Assembly: GCA_006176705.1 (NCBI GenBank)
Contig: QRFJ01004235.1
Span: 1-64,000 of the forward strand
Origin: Cocos nucifera
Lineage: Eukaryota > Streptophyta > Magnoliopsida > Arecales > Arecaceae
Length of the DNA: 64,000 nt
Reading direction: 5' to 3'
Below are positions 36,839-48,890 of the stretch, piece after piece. The notes below the pieces were generated by a model, which made no database searches, was not told the DNA's origin, and saw nothing but the letters and a program-made list of their open reading frames with translations. Made by a program: the position numbers and the translations under genes. Every line of letters starts with the position of its first letter. The stretch's first letter is position 1.

Positions 36839-37578
36839 TAGAAATAATATCCTTTGATTTCTTTTGGATATCCTATAAAAATGCACTTGTCAGACCTAGG
36901 TCTAAACTTATCTATCATTAAATATTTGATATAAGCTGGACACCTCCAAATCCTATGGTGTGAAAGTACTGGCATATGTCCTTATCCAATCTCATATGGT
37001 GTTTTAGTTACAGACTTACTCGAAACCCTATTAAGAAGGTAACAAGCCAATTTGAGTGCATATTCTCAAAAGAAGATCGGTAGACTGGCATAACCCATCA
37101 TGGAATGGACCATGCCTAACAAGGTTCGATTCCTCCTTTCAAACATACCATTATGTTGTGGTGTCTCTAGAGGAGTCCATTGAAAGAGAATTCCATTCTC
37201 TCCTAAATATGTCAGAAACTCAGTAGAAAGGTATTCACCCCTTCGGTCAGACTGAAGAGTTTTAATACTCTTTTTAGTTTGCTTTTCTACCTCATTATAG
37301 AATCATTTGAACATTTCAAATGATTTTGATTTGTATTTTATCAAGTAGATATACCCATACGTAGGTAGGTCATCAGTAAAAATGATGAAGTAGAAATATC
37401 TACCTCTAGCTCTTATGCTCATAGGTCCACATACATCAGTATCTACTAGACCTAAAAGCTTACTAGCTCTCTCACCTTTTCTAGTAAAAGGTGACTTGGT
37501 TATTTTTCCAAAAAGATAAGATTCACAGATTGAAAGTAATTCATAATCACCAATTTCGAGTATTTCTTCTTGAGTCAA
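36839..37578 (-). pseudogene. G integrase, C-terminal and catalytic part
   Basis: The minus strand reads RLTQEEILEIGDYELLSICE and SYLFGKITKSPFTRKGE from 37578, then a TDVCGP motif (first catalytic D), an LRSDRR-like second D, a GVSE-like text near 37110-37160, and KCIFIGYPKEIKGYYFY at 36839-36890. It is cut there by the Gypsy LTR fragment. The upstream part of the same domain continues at 44786 across element N. Reverse transcriptase and RNase H of G are not in the window. Confidence 0.85.
37574..37578. repeat. Target-site duplication of N, left copy
   Basis: GTCAA, identical to 44786-44790. Removing N plus one copy rejoins the integrase frame of G (GHINKNRINRLT). Confidence 0.95.
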
Positions 37579-39407
37579 TGATAAGTGGTAAAAATATACT
37601 AATAAAAGTATTAAATTATAAAATAAATTAATTTATTTCTTTAGAAATTGATACTTTTATTAATCTTATGTAGGAAAGAAGGCCACCAATATAAAGATCT
37701 TATTTTTCTAATTCAAATGAAATAAATTTCAGGCAAAACGGACTTCAAACGAGCCCATAATTGAATTTAAAAAAAAAAATTTGATTCGGTTCAAATCGGT
37801 TCAGAAAATTGGCTTAGCAGACCGCCCGACTCGACCACAGACCGACCCATCGATGCAACGCTGACGTCAGGATGACATCCGCATTTTTCGTGGTGCACGG
37901 TGGATTATCTGAAGAATAATTTGGGAATTTCACATGAAGAAGCGCGCTCTGATTGGCTGAAGAATGCGGCGGTCCATGCAACACCGGGCTCGCGCATGGT
38001 CTACGAAGGGCAATTTGAGAATTTTGTCTGATCCAATGGGTGTCTTTCACTGAAACTCAATCGAATGGCCGAAAAGAAAGTGCTGATGAACGGCATCCAT
38101 AGCTCCTGATTGAGATCCAATGGTTGAGATTCATTCCCATGTTAAACTAAAGATCTGAAGCCTTCTTTCTACGTGATCGGATGGCCCAGATTCAATCCAA
38201 TAGTTTATCCAATGGCTGGCATGAAATCCGACTTGATCTAGGTTATTTTAAGGAGTTTTTAAGAGATTTTTGGACCGTTTGATCAACATCCAATGATCAG
38301 AATTACCCAGATCCTAATTTGAGTTGTTTTAGGAGTCTTAAACCTAATTTCTAAAGAATTTTGGGGACAAATCAATCTCTTGATCTATAAAAAACCTGTT
38401 GTTGCCGTGATAAAAAAGAGAGAGAGAGGAAGAGAAGAAAGGAAGTCATAGAGTCAGAGAAAAAGGAGAAAAAGAGAAAAAGAGAGAAAAAGAGAAAAAA
38501 AAAGAGAAAGAGAAGAGAGTTAGAAGAGAAAAGAAAAGAATTTTTCTTCGACAATCAAGACATCGATCAAGGAGCTTCTTCTTCTTCACCAAGTTCTCCA
38601 CATCAAAAGCAACGAACAATCAATTTCAGTAATCAAACAGTCTAATTTCTCTATGCCTTTTATTTTATTTACTATTTTTGAACTTGTTATCATGAACTAA
38701 ATTTTCTTTTACTAAGGCTAAGGTGTAGCCACTCTTTTGATGCAATATTTAGTGTGATTTATTTTTAAATTTTATTCATGAAGAGTATATAAATATGATC
38801 TTAATGCTTTTAGATTACTGGCCATCTTCTAATTATTCTGATGAACATAGCTGTTACGGACCAAGTACATCTATGTTAATGCTTCTTGGTTATATACCTT
38901 GTATTATGAATCAAATTAGAATTCATATGCATGTGGGAATTTTAATGCGCTTTGGATGTAGCGTATTTTAATTATAGGGTTTTACAAAACTTAATGCATT
39001 AATATTTATTTAAATTACACCTGGACCAAAGGGTACTTAATAAATATTGATAGTTTTGCTATGCCTGGACCAAAGGGTAGTGAATAAATTAGAAGACTCC
39101 ACTATCACATGAAATAAAATTAATCTAAAAACCTAAATATTGTATTGACTGAGTTGGTGAACGATTGCTTAGAACCATTGCTCTTAGTTTAAAATCCTAA
39201 TAATTATACTCTCTATTTTCTTAAAATTTTAATTATTTTTTTTATTTTTTCTTTAATTTTTATTCTCATAAATCGATCTTCTAAATAAGCATAGGAAAGA
39301 GCTTTTCAGTACTTATTTTCCAATCCTCTAGGGATGATACTCTACTCATTCACTTTATTCATTGATCGACTGGTGCACTTGCCATAGCTATAAAGTAGCA
39401 CGCATCA
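37579..39407 (+). repeat. N 5' LTR
   Basis: 1829 bp, TGATAAGTGG...CGCATCA. It holds a long GA-rich tract (about 38405-38530) mirrored in the 3' LTR. Minus-strand ORFs 37814-38050 and 38372-38554 recur in the other LTR (43244-43516, 43714-43923) as repeat copies, without domains. Confidence 0.93.
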
Positions 39408-39412
39408 AGTTT

Positions 39413-39427
39413 TTGGCACCGTTGTCG
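39413..39427 (+). other. N primer-binding site (tRNA-Asp type)
   Basis: TGGCACCGTTGTCGA. The Athila-type consensus, complement of tRNA-Asp, is TGGCGCCGTTGCCGG; changes at CG positions are C-to-T or G-to-A. It lies 5 bases after the LTR. Confidence 0.85.
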
Positions 39428-39521
39428 AAGATTGTGTCTAAAACAATATTAAAATTTTGATCCTAGCTTTACTTTAGAAATTTATTTTTAATTTTTATTA
39501 TTTAAAAAAAAAAATTAGTGC

Positions 39522-40903
39522 ATGACACGTACTGGACATAGTAACTTACTACCTTTAGATCCAAAAATTGAAAGGACCATTAGAAGACTACAACAAGAAA
39601 GAAACATGGCAGCTGAAGATCCTAACGACATCAATCTAGGATTGGATATGGTGACTGAAGGACGGCATGAAGTTATTCGATCAGTACATCATCCATTAAA
39701 TGATTATATCACACCATCTATAGTCGATGCAGCTTCGAGCATTAGAAGACCGCCTGTACGAGCAAACAACTTTGAAATAAAATCGGCGATGATCCAAATG
39801 ATTCAATCAACTGTTCAATTCAGTGGACACATGCATGATGATCTGAATGCCCATATCTCTAATTTTCTTGAACTTTGCAATACTTTTAAAATTAATGGGG
39901 TGTCAGATGATGCTATTAGATTAAGGTTATTTTCTTTCTCTTTATGGGATAAAGCTAAGAGTTGGCTTCATTCTCTTTCTGTAGGATCTATCACAACTTG
40001 GGATGTCCTAGCCTAAAAATTCTTAGCCAAGTACTTTCCACATTCTAAAACTGCCAAGATGCGCAACGATATCACTTCCTTTATGCAGATGGATATGGAG
40101 ACACTATATGAGGCTTGGGAGCATTTCAAGGAAATTACTGAGGAGATGTCCACATCATCAACTACCCGTATGGCTTCAGGTACAAACTTTCTATAATGGT
40201 TTATCTCCTACTAATCGATTCTATGATTGATGCAGCAGCAGGAGGAACCATTAATCAAAAAATGGAGGAAGAAGCCTTCGATCTGATCGATGAGATGGCA
40301 TCAAATAGCTATCAATGGCAGACAGAGCGTATGATGCCAAAAAGACTAGCAGCTGTGCAGGGAGTAGATTGCGTGCCAACCTTACTAGCTGAAATTGCAG
40401 CCCTTAGAGCCAAAGTCAACAACTTAAAGGGAACAGCTATGCATATTCAGAGCATTACTTGTGACCTATGTGGAGGAGGACACGATACGAGCAATTGCCA
40501 GACAGATAATCCTTTTGCTAAAACAACTGATACAGCTAATTATATTGGTAATTTTTTCAGACCGCAACAAAACAATCCCTACTCCAACACATACAATCAA
40601 GGGTGGAGGCAGCACCCAAATTTCTCATGGAGCAATCAAAATGCAGCACAACAGCCACCCCCGGGATTCCAAGTACCTGAAAAGAAGTCCAACATGGAAG
40701 AGCTGATGGTCAAATTTATGCAAAACCAAGAAGCAACTATAAAAAATTTGGAAGCCAAACTTAGGCAGGACCAAACAGCAGCAATTCAAAACTTGGAGAT
40801 GCAAATAGGTCAAATGGCTAAGATAATCTTCGAGAGACCTCAAGGATCCTTGCCAGCAACACGGAGACAAATCCAAGGGAGCAAGTCAATGCTATCACCC
40901 TAA
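39522..40903 (+). pseudogene. N gag (Ty3/Gypsy)
   Basis: Retrotransposon gag domain: ISNFLELCNTFKINGVSDDA, then IRLRLFSFSLWDKAKSWLHS and SITTWDVLA in 39522-40016. After a CAA-to-TAA type stop it continues as KFLAKYFPHSKTAKMRNDIT and LYEAWEHFKE, then shifts frame near 40140 and resumes as IDAAAGGTINQKMEEEA from about 40220. A zinc knuckle CDLCGGGHDTSNC lies near 40470-40508, followed by a Q/N-rich region and a coiled-coil-like tail (40700-40840). One stop and about two frameshifts separate it from an intact gag. Its role would be to form the particle. Confidence 0.88.
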
Positions 40904-41875
40904 GAAGTGGTACAAAGCTGGAGGAGCCACATCAGAAGAAAGAGACTGAAGAGCCAACTATAAATAAGGAACCATCAACTAAAATTCATCAGTCACCAAA
41001 ACAACCAGCAGATGGATGGTCTCCAGGTATACGATTTGCTGATCCAAATGTGAAGCCCTACGTGCCACCACTACCATTCCCAGAGAGACAAATACAGCAT
41101 CCAGATAAGAAATTTTCTAACTTTTTTCAAAATTTTAAAGAATTTACATATTAATATTCCTTTTGTAGATGCTATTACTCAAATGCCCAGGTATGCCAAG
41201 TTTCTCAAAGAAATCTTAACAAATAAGAAAAAGCTGAAGGAGCATGAGAGAATAAATTTGAATGAAGAATGCTCAGCAATACTTCAAAATAAATTACCAC
41301 AGAAGCTAAAAGATCCAGGGAGTTTTACTATCCCCTGCATTATTGGTGATTGTAGTTTTGATAAAGTTTTATGTGATTTAGGAGCAAGCATTAATCTCAT
41401 GCCTTTTTCTATTTTCAGAAAGCTGGGTCTAGGAGAACCAAAGCCTACCACTATTACTCTTCAATTAGCCAATAGATCCATTAAATATCCAAGAGGTATA
41501 GTGGAGGATGTCTTGGTAAAGGTAAATAAGTTTATTTTTCCTGTTGATTTTATTGTTCTTGATATGAAAGAAGATTATGATGTACCTCTTATTTTAGGGA
41601 GACCCTTTTTAGCTACTAAAGGAGCTTTAATAGATGTTCAATAGAAAAAATTAATTCTTAGAGTCAAAGATGAACAAGTTACTTTTAATGTTTTCAAAGA
41701 TACTAAACATCCTAATGACAATCAAACTTATTTCCTAATTAATATTATTGACAATTCAGTATATGATAATTCTATAGAAAATAGGTTTGAAACTATAAAA
41801 GCTAGCAATGTCAAATTGAAAGAGAACTCGACCAAACATGAAAGTATTCCATTTGAAGTGGCACCAGATTGATTT
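40850..41875 (+). pseudogene. N aspartic protease region
   Basis: After a one-base frameshift near 40853 the linker NPREQVNAITLRSGTKLEE, a hallmark of Athila-like elements, is readable, followed by PYVPPLPFPERQ. Another frameshift near 41140 precedes the open frame 41183-41644. That frame contains RYAKFLKEILTNKKKLKEHE, KLPQKLKDPGSFTIPC, the catalytic motif CDLGASINLMPF (D in D-L-G) and the closing IILGRPFLA-like VPLILGRPFLATKGALIDVQ. Beyond the stop at 41642 the frame reads on to about 41870. The protease would process gag. Reverse transcriptase should follow in a full element but does not. Confidence 0.88.
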
Positions 41876-42582
41876 ACTTTAGAATTCAAAGAAAGTCAAG
41901 CTGAAGACTATAAATCAGAACTACTAGATAGGTTGTTTCTTTTCTTTTTAGTTTTGATCATTTCTTTTCTTTTATTTTTCAATAATTTGTTGCTGCTCTT
42001 TTACTACTCTGGTGTGTATTTTCAATTTTGTAGAAAAAATTAATGAGAACTCAAGCAAAATTTCAAAGCCCCAAAGAACCAGACTGAATAAATCAGGTGT
42101 ATTCCTTCCTATCCTTTATTGCACCCTTTATTTTTTTCTTTCTCCTTTAAGACAATGTAGAATAAGTTAAAAAACCATGTGTCATGAGCAAGATAGACTG
42201 GACAAGTGATAAAAGATAGAATTATTTGCTAATGAAAGTAACGAGTTAAGGAAGTAGATTATTTGGTCAACTTTTAGCAGCCTACTTAGGTCATTAAAAG
42301 ACTATTAGCACTTCTGATTGCACATGCATACTAACAAGGCAAAGTAGGTATTGATTATAAGACCAACTGGGGATTCAATTACCACTAAAAATTGGTAATT
42401 AATATACATTCTAATCAAAGAAACTTGAATTTAAGGAAAGAGCTACCTGCCTAAAAATAAAGTGCAAAAGACAGAGTATATGTGGATTGCCCAAAGCCTA
42501 GTAACTGGGTCTCTGCACCTAGGTCAAGTGTGAAAATTCATGTAAAATGGTGAAGGGAAAGGTCCAGGATGCTCAGCACAGC

Positions 42583-42613
<31 letters not shown>

Positions 42614-42959
42614 GGCAGTGTGAAAGCTACCTTAATTCATGAGTATAAAATTGAGAATGTATAGAAAATTGACCAAAATAGGTGATAAGAGAGGATACTT
42701 TTATTCTTTTAATTTAATACTGAAATGCTAAAGTTAGTCATCACGAACATAAGTGCTATAGATCTTTGATGTACTCTAAGAAAGTTTTTAATTGTATTGA
42801 CTGAAAAATTTGCTTCTGAAGCTCAATGCTTAGTTAGCAGTATTTTCTAAACTTTTTGACCTTTAGTCCTAGATTTTATCTTTATGATGGATAATCTTAT
42901 TGAAATATGGTATTAAATAAAACATTGCTAAGGGACTAACAATGACTAAGTTGGGGGTA
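41876..42959 (+). other. N 3' internal region, non-coding
   Basis: About 1.1 kb without domains, where a full Athila-type element would carry several kb of pol. It contains a 25-base A run (42583-42607) and ends in a polypurine tract (ttgggggta, 42951-42959) just before the 3' LTR. Confidence 0.8.
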
Positions 42960-44785
42960 TGATAAGTGACAAAAATATACTAATAAAAGTATTAAAATAT
43001 AAAATAAATTAATTTATTTCTTTAGAAATTGATACTTTTATTAATCTTATGTAGGAAAGAAGGCCACCAATATAAAGATCTTATTTTTTTGGTTCAGATG
43101 AAATAAATTTCAGGCAAAATGAACTTCAAACGAGCCCAAAATTGAATTTTAAAAAAAAAAAATTAGTTCGATTCAAACCGATTTAGAAAATTGGTTCAGC
43201 AGACCGCCCGGCTCGACTGTAGATCGACCCGCCAATGCAACGCTTATGTCAGGATGATGTCAGCATTTTTTGTGGTGCACGATGGACCATCTGGAGGAAA
43301 ATTTGGGAATTTCACATGAAGAAGCTTGCTCTGATTGGCTGAAGAATGCGGTGGTCCATGCAACATCGAGCTCGCGCATGGTCTATGAAGGGCAATTTGA
43401 GAATTTTGTCTTATCCAACGGGCACCTTTCCCTGAAACTCGATCGAACGGCCGAAAAGAAAGCGCTGATGAACGACATCCGTAGCTCCCGATCGAGATCC
43501 AACGGCTGAGATTCATCCCAACGTTAAACTAAAGATCAGAAGCCTTCTTTCTATGCGATCGAATGGCCCAGATTCAATACAATGGCTGGCATAAAACCCA
43601 ACTTGATCTGGGTTATTTTAAGGAGTTTTTAAGTGATTTTTGAACCATTTGATCAACATCCAATGCTCAGAATTACCCAGATCCTAATTTGAGTTGTTTT
43701 AGAAGTCTTAAACCTAATTTCTAAAGGATTTTGGGGAGAAATCAATCTCTTGATCTATAAAAAACCTATTGTTGCCGTGAAAAAAAAGAGAGAGAGAGGA
43801 AGAGAAGAAAGAAGTCATAGAGTCAGAGAAAAAGGAGAAAAAGAGAAAAAGAGAGAAAAAGAGAAAAAAAAAGAGAAAGAGAAGAGAGTCAGAAGAGAAA
43901 AGAAAAGGATTTTTCTTCAACAATCAAGACATCGATCAAGGAGCTTCTTCTTCTTCACCAAGTTCTCCACATCAAAAGCAACGGACAATCAATTTCAGCA
44001 ATCAAATAGTCTAATTTCTCTATGCTTTTTATTTTATTGCTGTTTTTGAACTTGTTATCATGAACTAAATTTTTTTTACTAAGGCTAAGGTGTAGCCACT
44101 CTTTTGATGCAATATTCAGTGTGATTTATTTTTAAATTTTATTCATGAGGAGTATATAAATCTGATCTTAATGCTTTTAGATTACTGGCCATCTTCTAAT
44201 TATTCTGATGAACATAGATGTTATGGATCAAGTACATCTATGTTAATGCTTCTTGATTATATACCTTGTATTATGAATCAAATTAGAATTCATATGCATG
44301 CGAAAATTTTAGTGCGCTTTGGACGCAGTGTATTTTAATTAGAGGGTTTCACAAAACTTAATGCATTAATATTTATTTAAATTACATCTAGACTAAAGGA
44401 TAATTAATAAATATTGATAGTTTTGCTATGCCTGGATCAAAAGATAGTGATTAAATTAGGAGACTCCACCGTCACATAAAATAAAATTAATCTAAAAACC
44501 TGAATATTGTATCGATTGAGTTGGTAAACCGATTGCCTTAGTAATCCATTGCTCTTAAGTTTAAAACCCTAATAATTACACTCTCCCTATTTTCTTAAAA
44601 ACTTTTAATTATTTTTTTATTTTGTTCTTTAATTTCTTATTCTCATAAATCGATCTTCTAAATAAGGCATAGGAAAGAGGTTTTCAGTACTTATTTTTCA
44701 ATCCTCTAGGGACGATACTCTACTTATTCACTTTATTACTTGATCGACTAGTGCACTTGCCATAGCTATAAATTAGTACGCATCA
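42960..44785 (+). repeat. N 3' LTR
   Basis: 1826 bp, TGATAAGTGAC...CGCATCA, closely matching 37579-39407 over its full length. ORF 43750-44049 is a translation of the GA-rich tract and not a gene. Confidence 0.93.
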
Positions 44786-45330
44786 GTCAACCTATTTATT
44801 CTATTCTTGTTAATATGACCTAGCCTACTTTACCAAAGATAGATTTCAGACACATTATCTAGTCTAGAGTGTTTATCGATGGAATAAACCATATTAACAG
44901 GTTGTGACAAAAAGTAAATCTCATTATTCAATTATCGAGTAAAAATAGTAACACCATTCAAAATGATATTACAAAAATTTCTCTTTATTGAAATTTCATA
45001 ATCATTTTTGGCTAAAAGGCTTATAAAAATGCTATTCAATAAAAAATTTGGACAAAAGTGGCATTCACTTAGAATAATAGTATCAGAATTGAAATCAAGC
45101 TTTATAATTCCTAAAGCTAAAACTGAAACTGATCTTCCATCTCTAATGTTCAAAAATCTCTTGCCTTCTTCAAACCTCCTACTAACCTATAAACCCTACA
45201 ATAAATTATAAATATGATAAGAACTTTTGGTATCTAATACCCAGTCAATAGTATCATAAATTGAGAAATTACAGGAAGTTATCACATAATTATCTTGTCT
45301 AGCAATAGATTGCTTCATTCTTGGCCTATT
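44786..45330 (-). pseudogene. G protease-integrase N-terminal part
   Basis: On the minus strand the protease starts YDTIDWVLDT near 45230-45260 (the triad glycine is replaced). Then come FLNIRDGRSVSVLALGIIKL and SECHFCPNFLLNS (open piece 44932-45153) and GHINKNRINRLT at 44786-44815, which continues at 37578. Intervening stops are present. It aligns throughout with A2 59590-60030. Confidence 0.85.
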
Positions 45331-46163
45331 CCAGTCTAAGGAGGCAATGTACTAAGGACAGTTTCTCTTCTAGTGACCCTTCTTATTATATTAGAAGCAC
45401 TCCACTTGACTCTTATTGAGCTTGAGTTTTTTTCTCTGACCCTGCACTGATATCCTAGCATGCTCTTGCAACTTCTTATTCTTCTTATTCTTGTTCTTCT
45501 TTCTTTTTATAAAGGATCAATAACCAGAAGAAGACCTTCCTACTACATTCACCGACTTCTTATGGAGCTAGTGATCCTTCTCAAAGTTCTGCAGCAACCC
45601 CAGCAAATCATGGTAGTTGACTGCAGGTTTATTCATTCTAAAATGAGTAAGGAAAGGGAGGAAAGATTTGGGCAAAGAGTTTAAAATAGCATCTTTTTCA
45701 AGCTACTCATGCAAGAAAAAGCTAAGCTTGCTCAAGTGCTCAATCATCTCGATCATGTATAATACATGATTAGTGACTTTCGCCCTATCCCTCATTCAAG
45801 GTTGAAGATATTACAACTAGTCTTGTGCCTCTCAATGTCATCAAGAATTCCAAAAGACTCGTTCAACATTTGAAGCATATCTTTTGGTTGAGCATTCTCG
45901 AACCTATGATTAAACTCATTGCTCATATCATGCCACCAGCATGATATAACGAACTATGGTTCGATCGTTAAGCCACTTTTGATAAGTATCTCAGATCATC
46001 CCACGTGCGTTCGGAGCTAGCTCCTCGATGCCGGATATGTTAGAATGTACAGAATCCACTCATACTCTAGGATAATCTTTAACTTTCTATACCAGCTATT
46101 GAAGTTAGGTCCTATTAACTTGTCATTGTCCAATAATGATCAGAGCAATAGGATAGTGGCCAT
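45330..46163 (-). pseudogene. G gag
   Basis: The minus strand starts ATGGCCACT at 46163: MATILLL, one stop, SLLDNDKLIGPNFNSWYRKL, then EYEWILYIL. It retains tryptophans and an arginine at places where A2 has stops. Later pieces include FGILDDIERHKTSC near 45840 and NYHDLLGLLQNFEKDH near 45560. The zinc knuckle near 45360-45400 is damaged (one cysteine changed, W to stop). Several stops and frameshifts make it inactive. Confidence 0.85.
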
Positions 46164-47355
46164 AACTACATAAAAGAAAAACCAAAAATCTAATTAATAT
46201 ATGATTTATTAAGCCTAAAAATTTAGACTTTAGTCTAAAGATTCTTTTACTATTTTATATGAATTAATAGCCTCTACTTTCAATTCAAGAAATTATCCTA
46301 ATTTTTTAGTGGGTACTGAATCCACACAGACTGCACACAAGCTTGACTTTAGCTGATCAACCCATGTGCATCTATGGATAGGTTCTTAATCAATTATTTT
46401 TCTAAATAACTTCTAGCAATTTAATTTTGCCCTAAAAGCCTAATTAGTAGGCTTTGGCCTCTATTGAAAATGTCTAGTTAGGTCCAACCATTAACATGAC
46501 CAAACTTGGTGCATCTAACTAATGAATGATTAAGTCCAACTTTGATCGATTAATCTAACCATCATTTAGAGAGACATGGCCAAGTAATCATATTATGAAT
46601 GATAATTTCAATAGCTAATAAGCACTAGGCCTTTGGGCCTTTCATGATTATCAAGCTAATAGACCCATTATCACTCTACTTAATGGGAGGCTATGATCTA
46701 GTTATTACTATAACTATTTTATTTTTAAGGATCTAATAATTTTAGAGGATTTGATTAACATATTTTAAGAAAAGAGAAAAAATTAATCAGCTAATCACGA
46801 CCTCCCACTGACTTCACCAAGTCAGATTAATAGAGACCAAATATAAGCTAGTCTAGGGGCACCTAAATCAGTTATAATGATTTATCTAGTTGACATGGGT
46901 CAGCTCGAATCATCAGGTGATCTAATCAAAATCTAATTCACTATATTAGCTAGGTAAGTGAGATCAGTAGAAGGAATATGCCATTAACTCATCAAAGAAC
47001 GAATCATATGCGAGTAGCTCCCAATATAAAATTATTGGTTTAGATTGCCAGACTTATCTTGGGCACCAACTAGTTAATTAGTTTCAATTTAATCCACCTA
47101 GTAATTTTGAGCTAGACCACTGAGCCAAAAATTAAGTCTATTTGGCTCTTATTAAAGATATAGACTTAACCAACAACAACTATTACAATTAATCTAAAGA
47201 GGCCTTGACCAAATCTATAACAACACTAGATTAGAGTTTATCAATTACTCTAATTAAGTCCATTCTTTAATCTAACCTTAGGTCTAATTCAATTGATGGA
47301 CCTAATTCACACTAACTCATTAACCCATATGTTATGTTTTTATTTTAGAATCTTT
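46164..47355 (-). other. G 5' leader, truncated, no gene
   Basis: Minus-strand non-coding sequence aligned with the A1 and A2 leaders; for example 46280-46420 is the reverse of A1 11150-11250. It breaks off at 47355, about 760 bp before the expected primer-binding site, where element C begins. The 5' LTR of G is not seen. Confidence 0.75.
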
Positions 47356-47859
47356 TGCTAGGATTAGTAGTGCTCCCAAGTCTTGAGAGGCCACTAGAGA
47401 AGTCAGGATGTTGGCTCTGAAAGACTAGAATAGGTGTCGTCCTAGGATTAGGACCGGCTTGGTTTTAGGATGGAGGTTAAGCCCTCCATAGTCATGAGGT
47501 CCTGGTTTGTGGATCTCATGGGGGCTACTTAGAGTTTGGACTAGGATTCGGTCCATAAAATTAAGTGTATGATCAGACCATGGGTGTACATGGATTTGGG
47601 TGACTGCATTCAGACTGGGTTAGCCCAAGAAGTTTTTTATAGGTTAGGATTTTGCTCAATGTATAAGTATATATATACATGTATATTGTAAACCCAACGA
47701 ATTAAGATAGGGAAGATCAATAGAACCATTTTCTCCCACATCTCTCTCTCTCTAGTTTCTTCGCATGCCAAGGTGTCCTACGGGGCATGCCTCCAAGCCT
47801 GGAAGAAGGAGGCATGCCCCACTCTTTCTTTAGCCTCAACAACATCAAGAGATCCTACA
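47356..47859 (+). repeat. C 5' LTR
   Basis: 504 bp from TGCTAGGATTAG to GATCCTACA. The 'tgctcccaag' block follows the start as in the T1 LTR. It has a TATA-rich stretch near 47668 (tatatatatacatg) and a CT repeat at about 47742-47753, likely promoter and start region. Confidence 0.7.
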
Positions 47860-47867
47860 TAATAATT

Positions 47868-47879
47868 GATATCAGAGCC
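47868..47879 (+). other. C primer-binding site (degenerate)
   Basis: TGATATCAGAGC, one G-to-A change from the tRNA-Met complement, 8 bases after the LTR end. Confidence 0.7.
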
Positions 47880-47929
47880 ATCTTAATGAGGAGGCATGAA
47901 GAAACATCCAGCAATAATGCGAGATTTAG

Positions 47930-48890
47930 TAGAAGAACAAAAAAAAATATTTTAGGGGCTGGTAGGACCCACTCCTTTTCTTCCTCCCGATTGGCAGTGG
48001 CCGATTTCTTCCTTCCGATTGGCGGTGGCCGGTCATTGGCTGTCAATCTCAGGCTTGGAGGTCGAATCCTGTGAGTCGGCATTGATCCCAGCATTTGGCA
48101 GCCAGTTTCGACGACTAGGTGGTTGAGTGCCGCAAGCGAAGGCAAAAATAGGGTGTGCAGCTTCACACAGTCATTGGCGATTGCGTGCAGAATGTGGGAG
48201 ATCCGAAGAGGGGCAACACAGCCATCTTCTTCTCTGGAAAGGAATGTCACAGGCGGCGACGTCATCTCCGGTGGTGGCGCATAGGCAGTAGTGCACGCAT
48301 GTGAGCAGAGGCAACCAAGCTGACGGCGGCGGCTGGTGGAACGTGGGCGACAAAAGTGCGTGCAACGGGAGCCAATCGAAGAGATGGAGAGAGCAGTGGG
48401 GAGATCAGTGTTCTCCCCTCTCGAGCGATGCCAGCATCGATGCCACCAATCAGGAGCGATGGATGGAAATGAGGACGAAGGGATCTAGTGTCAGAGCATG
48501 CCCTGAGAAAGAATCCGGCATGGAGGCATATATATCCGACATGGTGGAGCAGGGATCCGATGAGGCGATGCCCAGATTTGGTAGTGGCGTGTGGATCCGA
48601 GCCGACGGTGGTGGCATGCGAACGTCCATTAGTGGATGCGCCCAGATCCAACTACGGTCGCATGGGTGGAGGTTGGTCGGTGGCATTCCATGGAGGCAGC
48701 AGCGGTCTAGTTTGGTTTTGGACAGGATGAAGATGAGGAGGAAGGAACTAAAGGAGAGTCTAGAAGGTACCAGGAGAGAGAAAAAAAAGAAAAAAATGAG
48801 AAGAGATCACTCAAGAGCTCGAGGTCGAGGTAGAGCTGAAAAAGCAACTATTCAGTTTGGTGGAAGGCTGGGAAAGTAGTTGGAGTGTAT
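47930..48890 (+). other. GC-rich insert in element C, function unknown
   Basis: The base composition rises well above the surrounding AT-rich elements, with many CG dinucleotides. It has overlapping ORFs on both strands: plus 48301-48879 (192 codons; Gly/Arg/Ser-rich with a Lys/Arg-rich tail) and minus 47855-48265 and 48262-48651. I recognise no domain in any of them. It has no counterpart in T1. It could be captured host sequence or simply GC-rich internal sequence of the family. Confidence 0.45.

Larger units (their letters stand above)
37579..44785 (+). mobile_element. N: Gypsy (Athila-like) element with gag and protease only
   Basis: 7.2 kb: LTRs 37579-39407 and 42960-44785, a tRNA-Asp-type primer-binding site, gag, a protease domain, about 1 kb of non-coding sequence, and a polypurine tract. 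An exact 5-bp duplication GTCAA flanks it (37574-37578 and 44786-44790). The internal region (3.55 kb) is too short for pol, and no reverse transcriptase, RNase H or integrase motif is present in any frame. LTRs are much more alike than those of A1. It is probably a non-autonomous derivative mobilised by a full Athila-type relative, and probably the youngest complete insertion in the window. Confidence 0.9.
36839..47355 (-). mobile_element. Copia element G, minus strand, partial, split by N
   Basis: Leader, gag, protease and integrase of a copia element related to A1, A2 and F. The 5' side is cut by C at 47356, and the 3' side is cut at the Gypsy LTR fragment (36838). No LTR of G is present. 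It is less decayed than F. Confidence 0.85.

Noticed and set aside
39522..41644. Domesticated gag or protease gene in N
   Set aside because: Frameshifts near 40140, 40853 and 41140 and a stop at 40015 break it, and it has LTRs and target duplications, so it is a transposon copy and not a host gene.
42583..42607. 25-base A run considered as a LINE or SINE tail
   Set aside because: No LINE coding sequence, no duplication around it, and it lies within the N interior between the protease and the polypurine tract.
43750..44049. Lys/Arg/Glu-rich ORF of 99 codons
   Set aside because: It is a translation of the GA-rich tract of the N LTR; the same tract lies at 38405-38530 without the ORF.
48262..48651. 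Minus-strand ORF of 129 codons, with neighbours 47855-48265 and 48171-48365
   Set aside because: These are overlapping antisense frames in GC-rich sequence where stops are rare. No domain, no start context and no conservation in T1.
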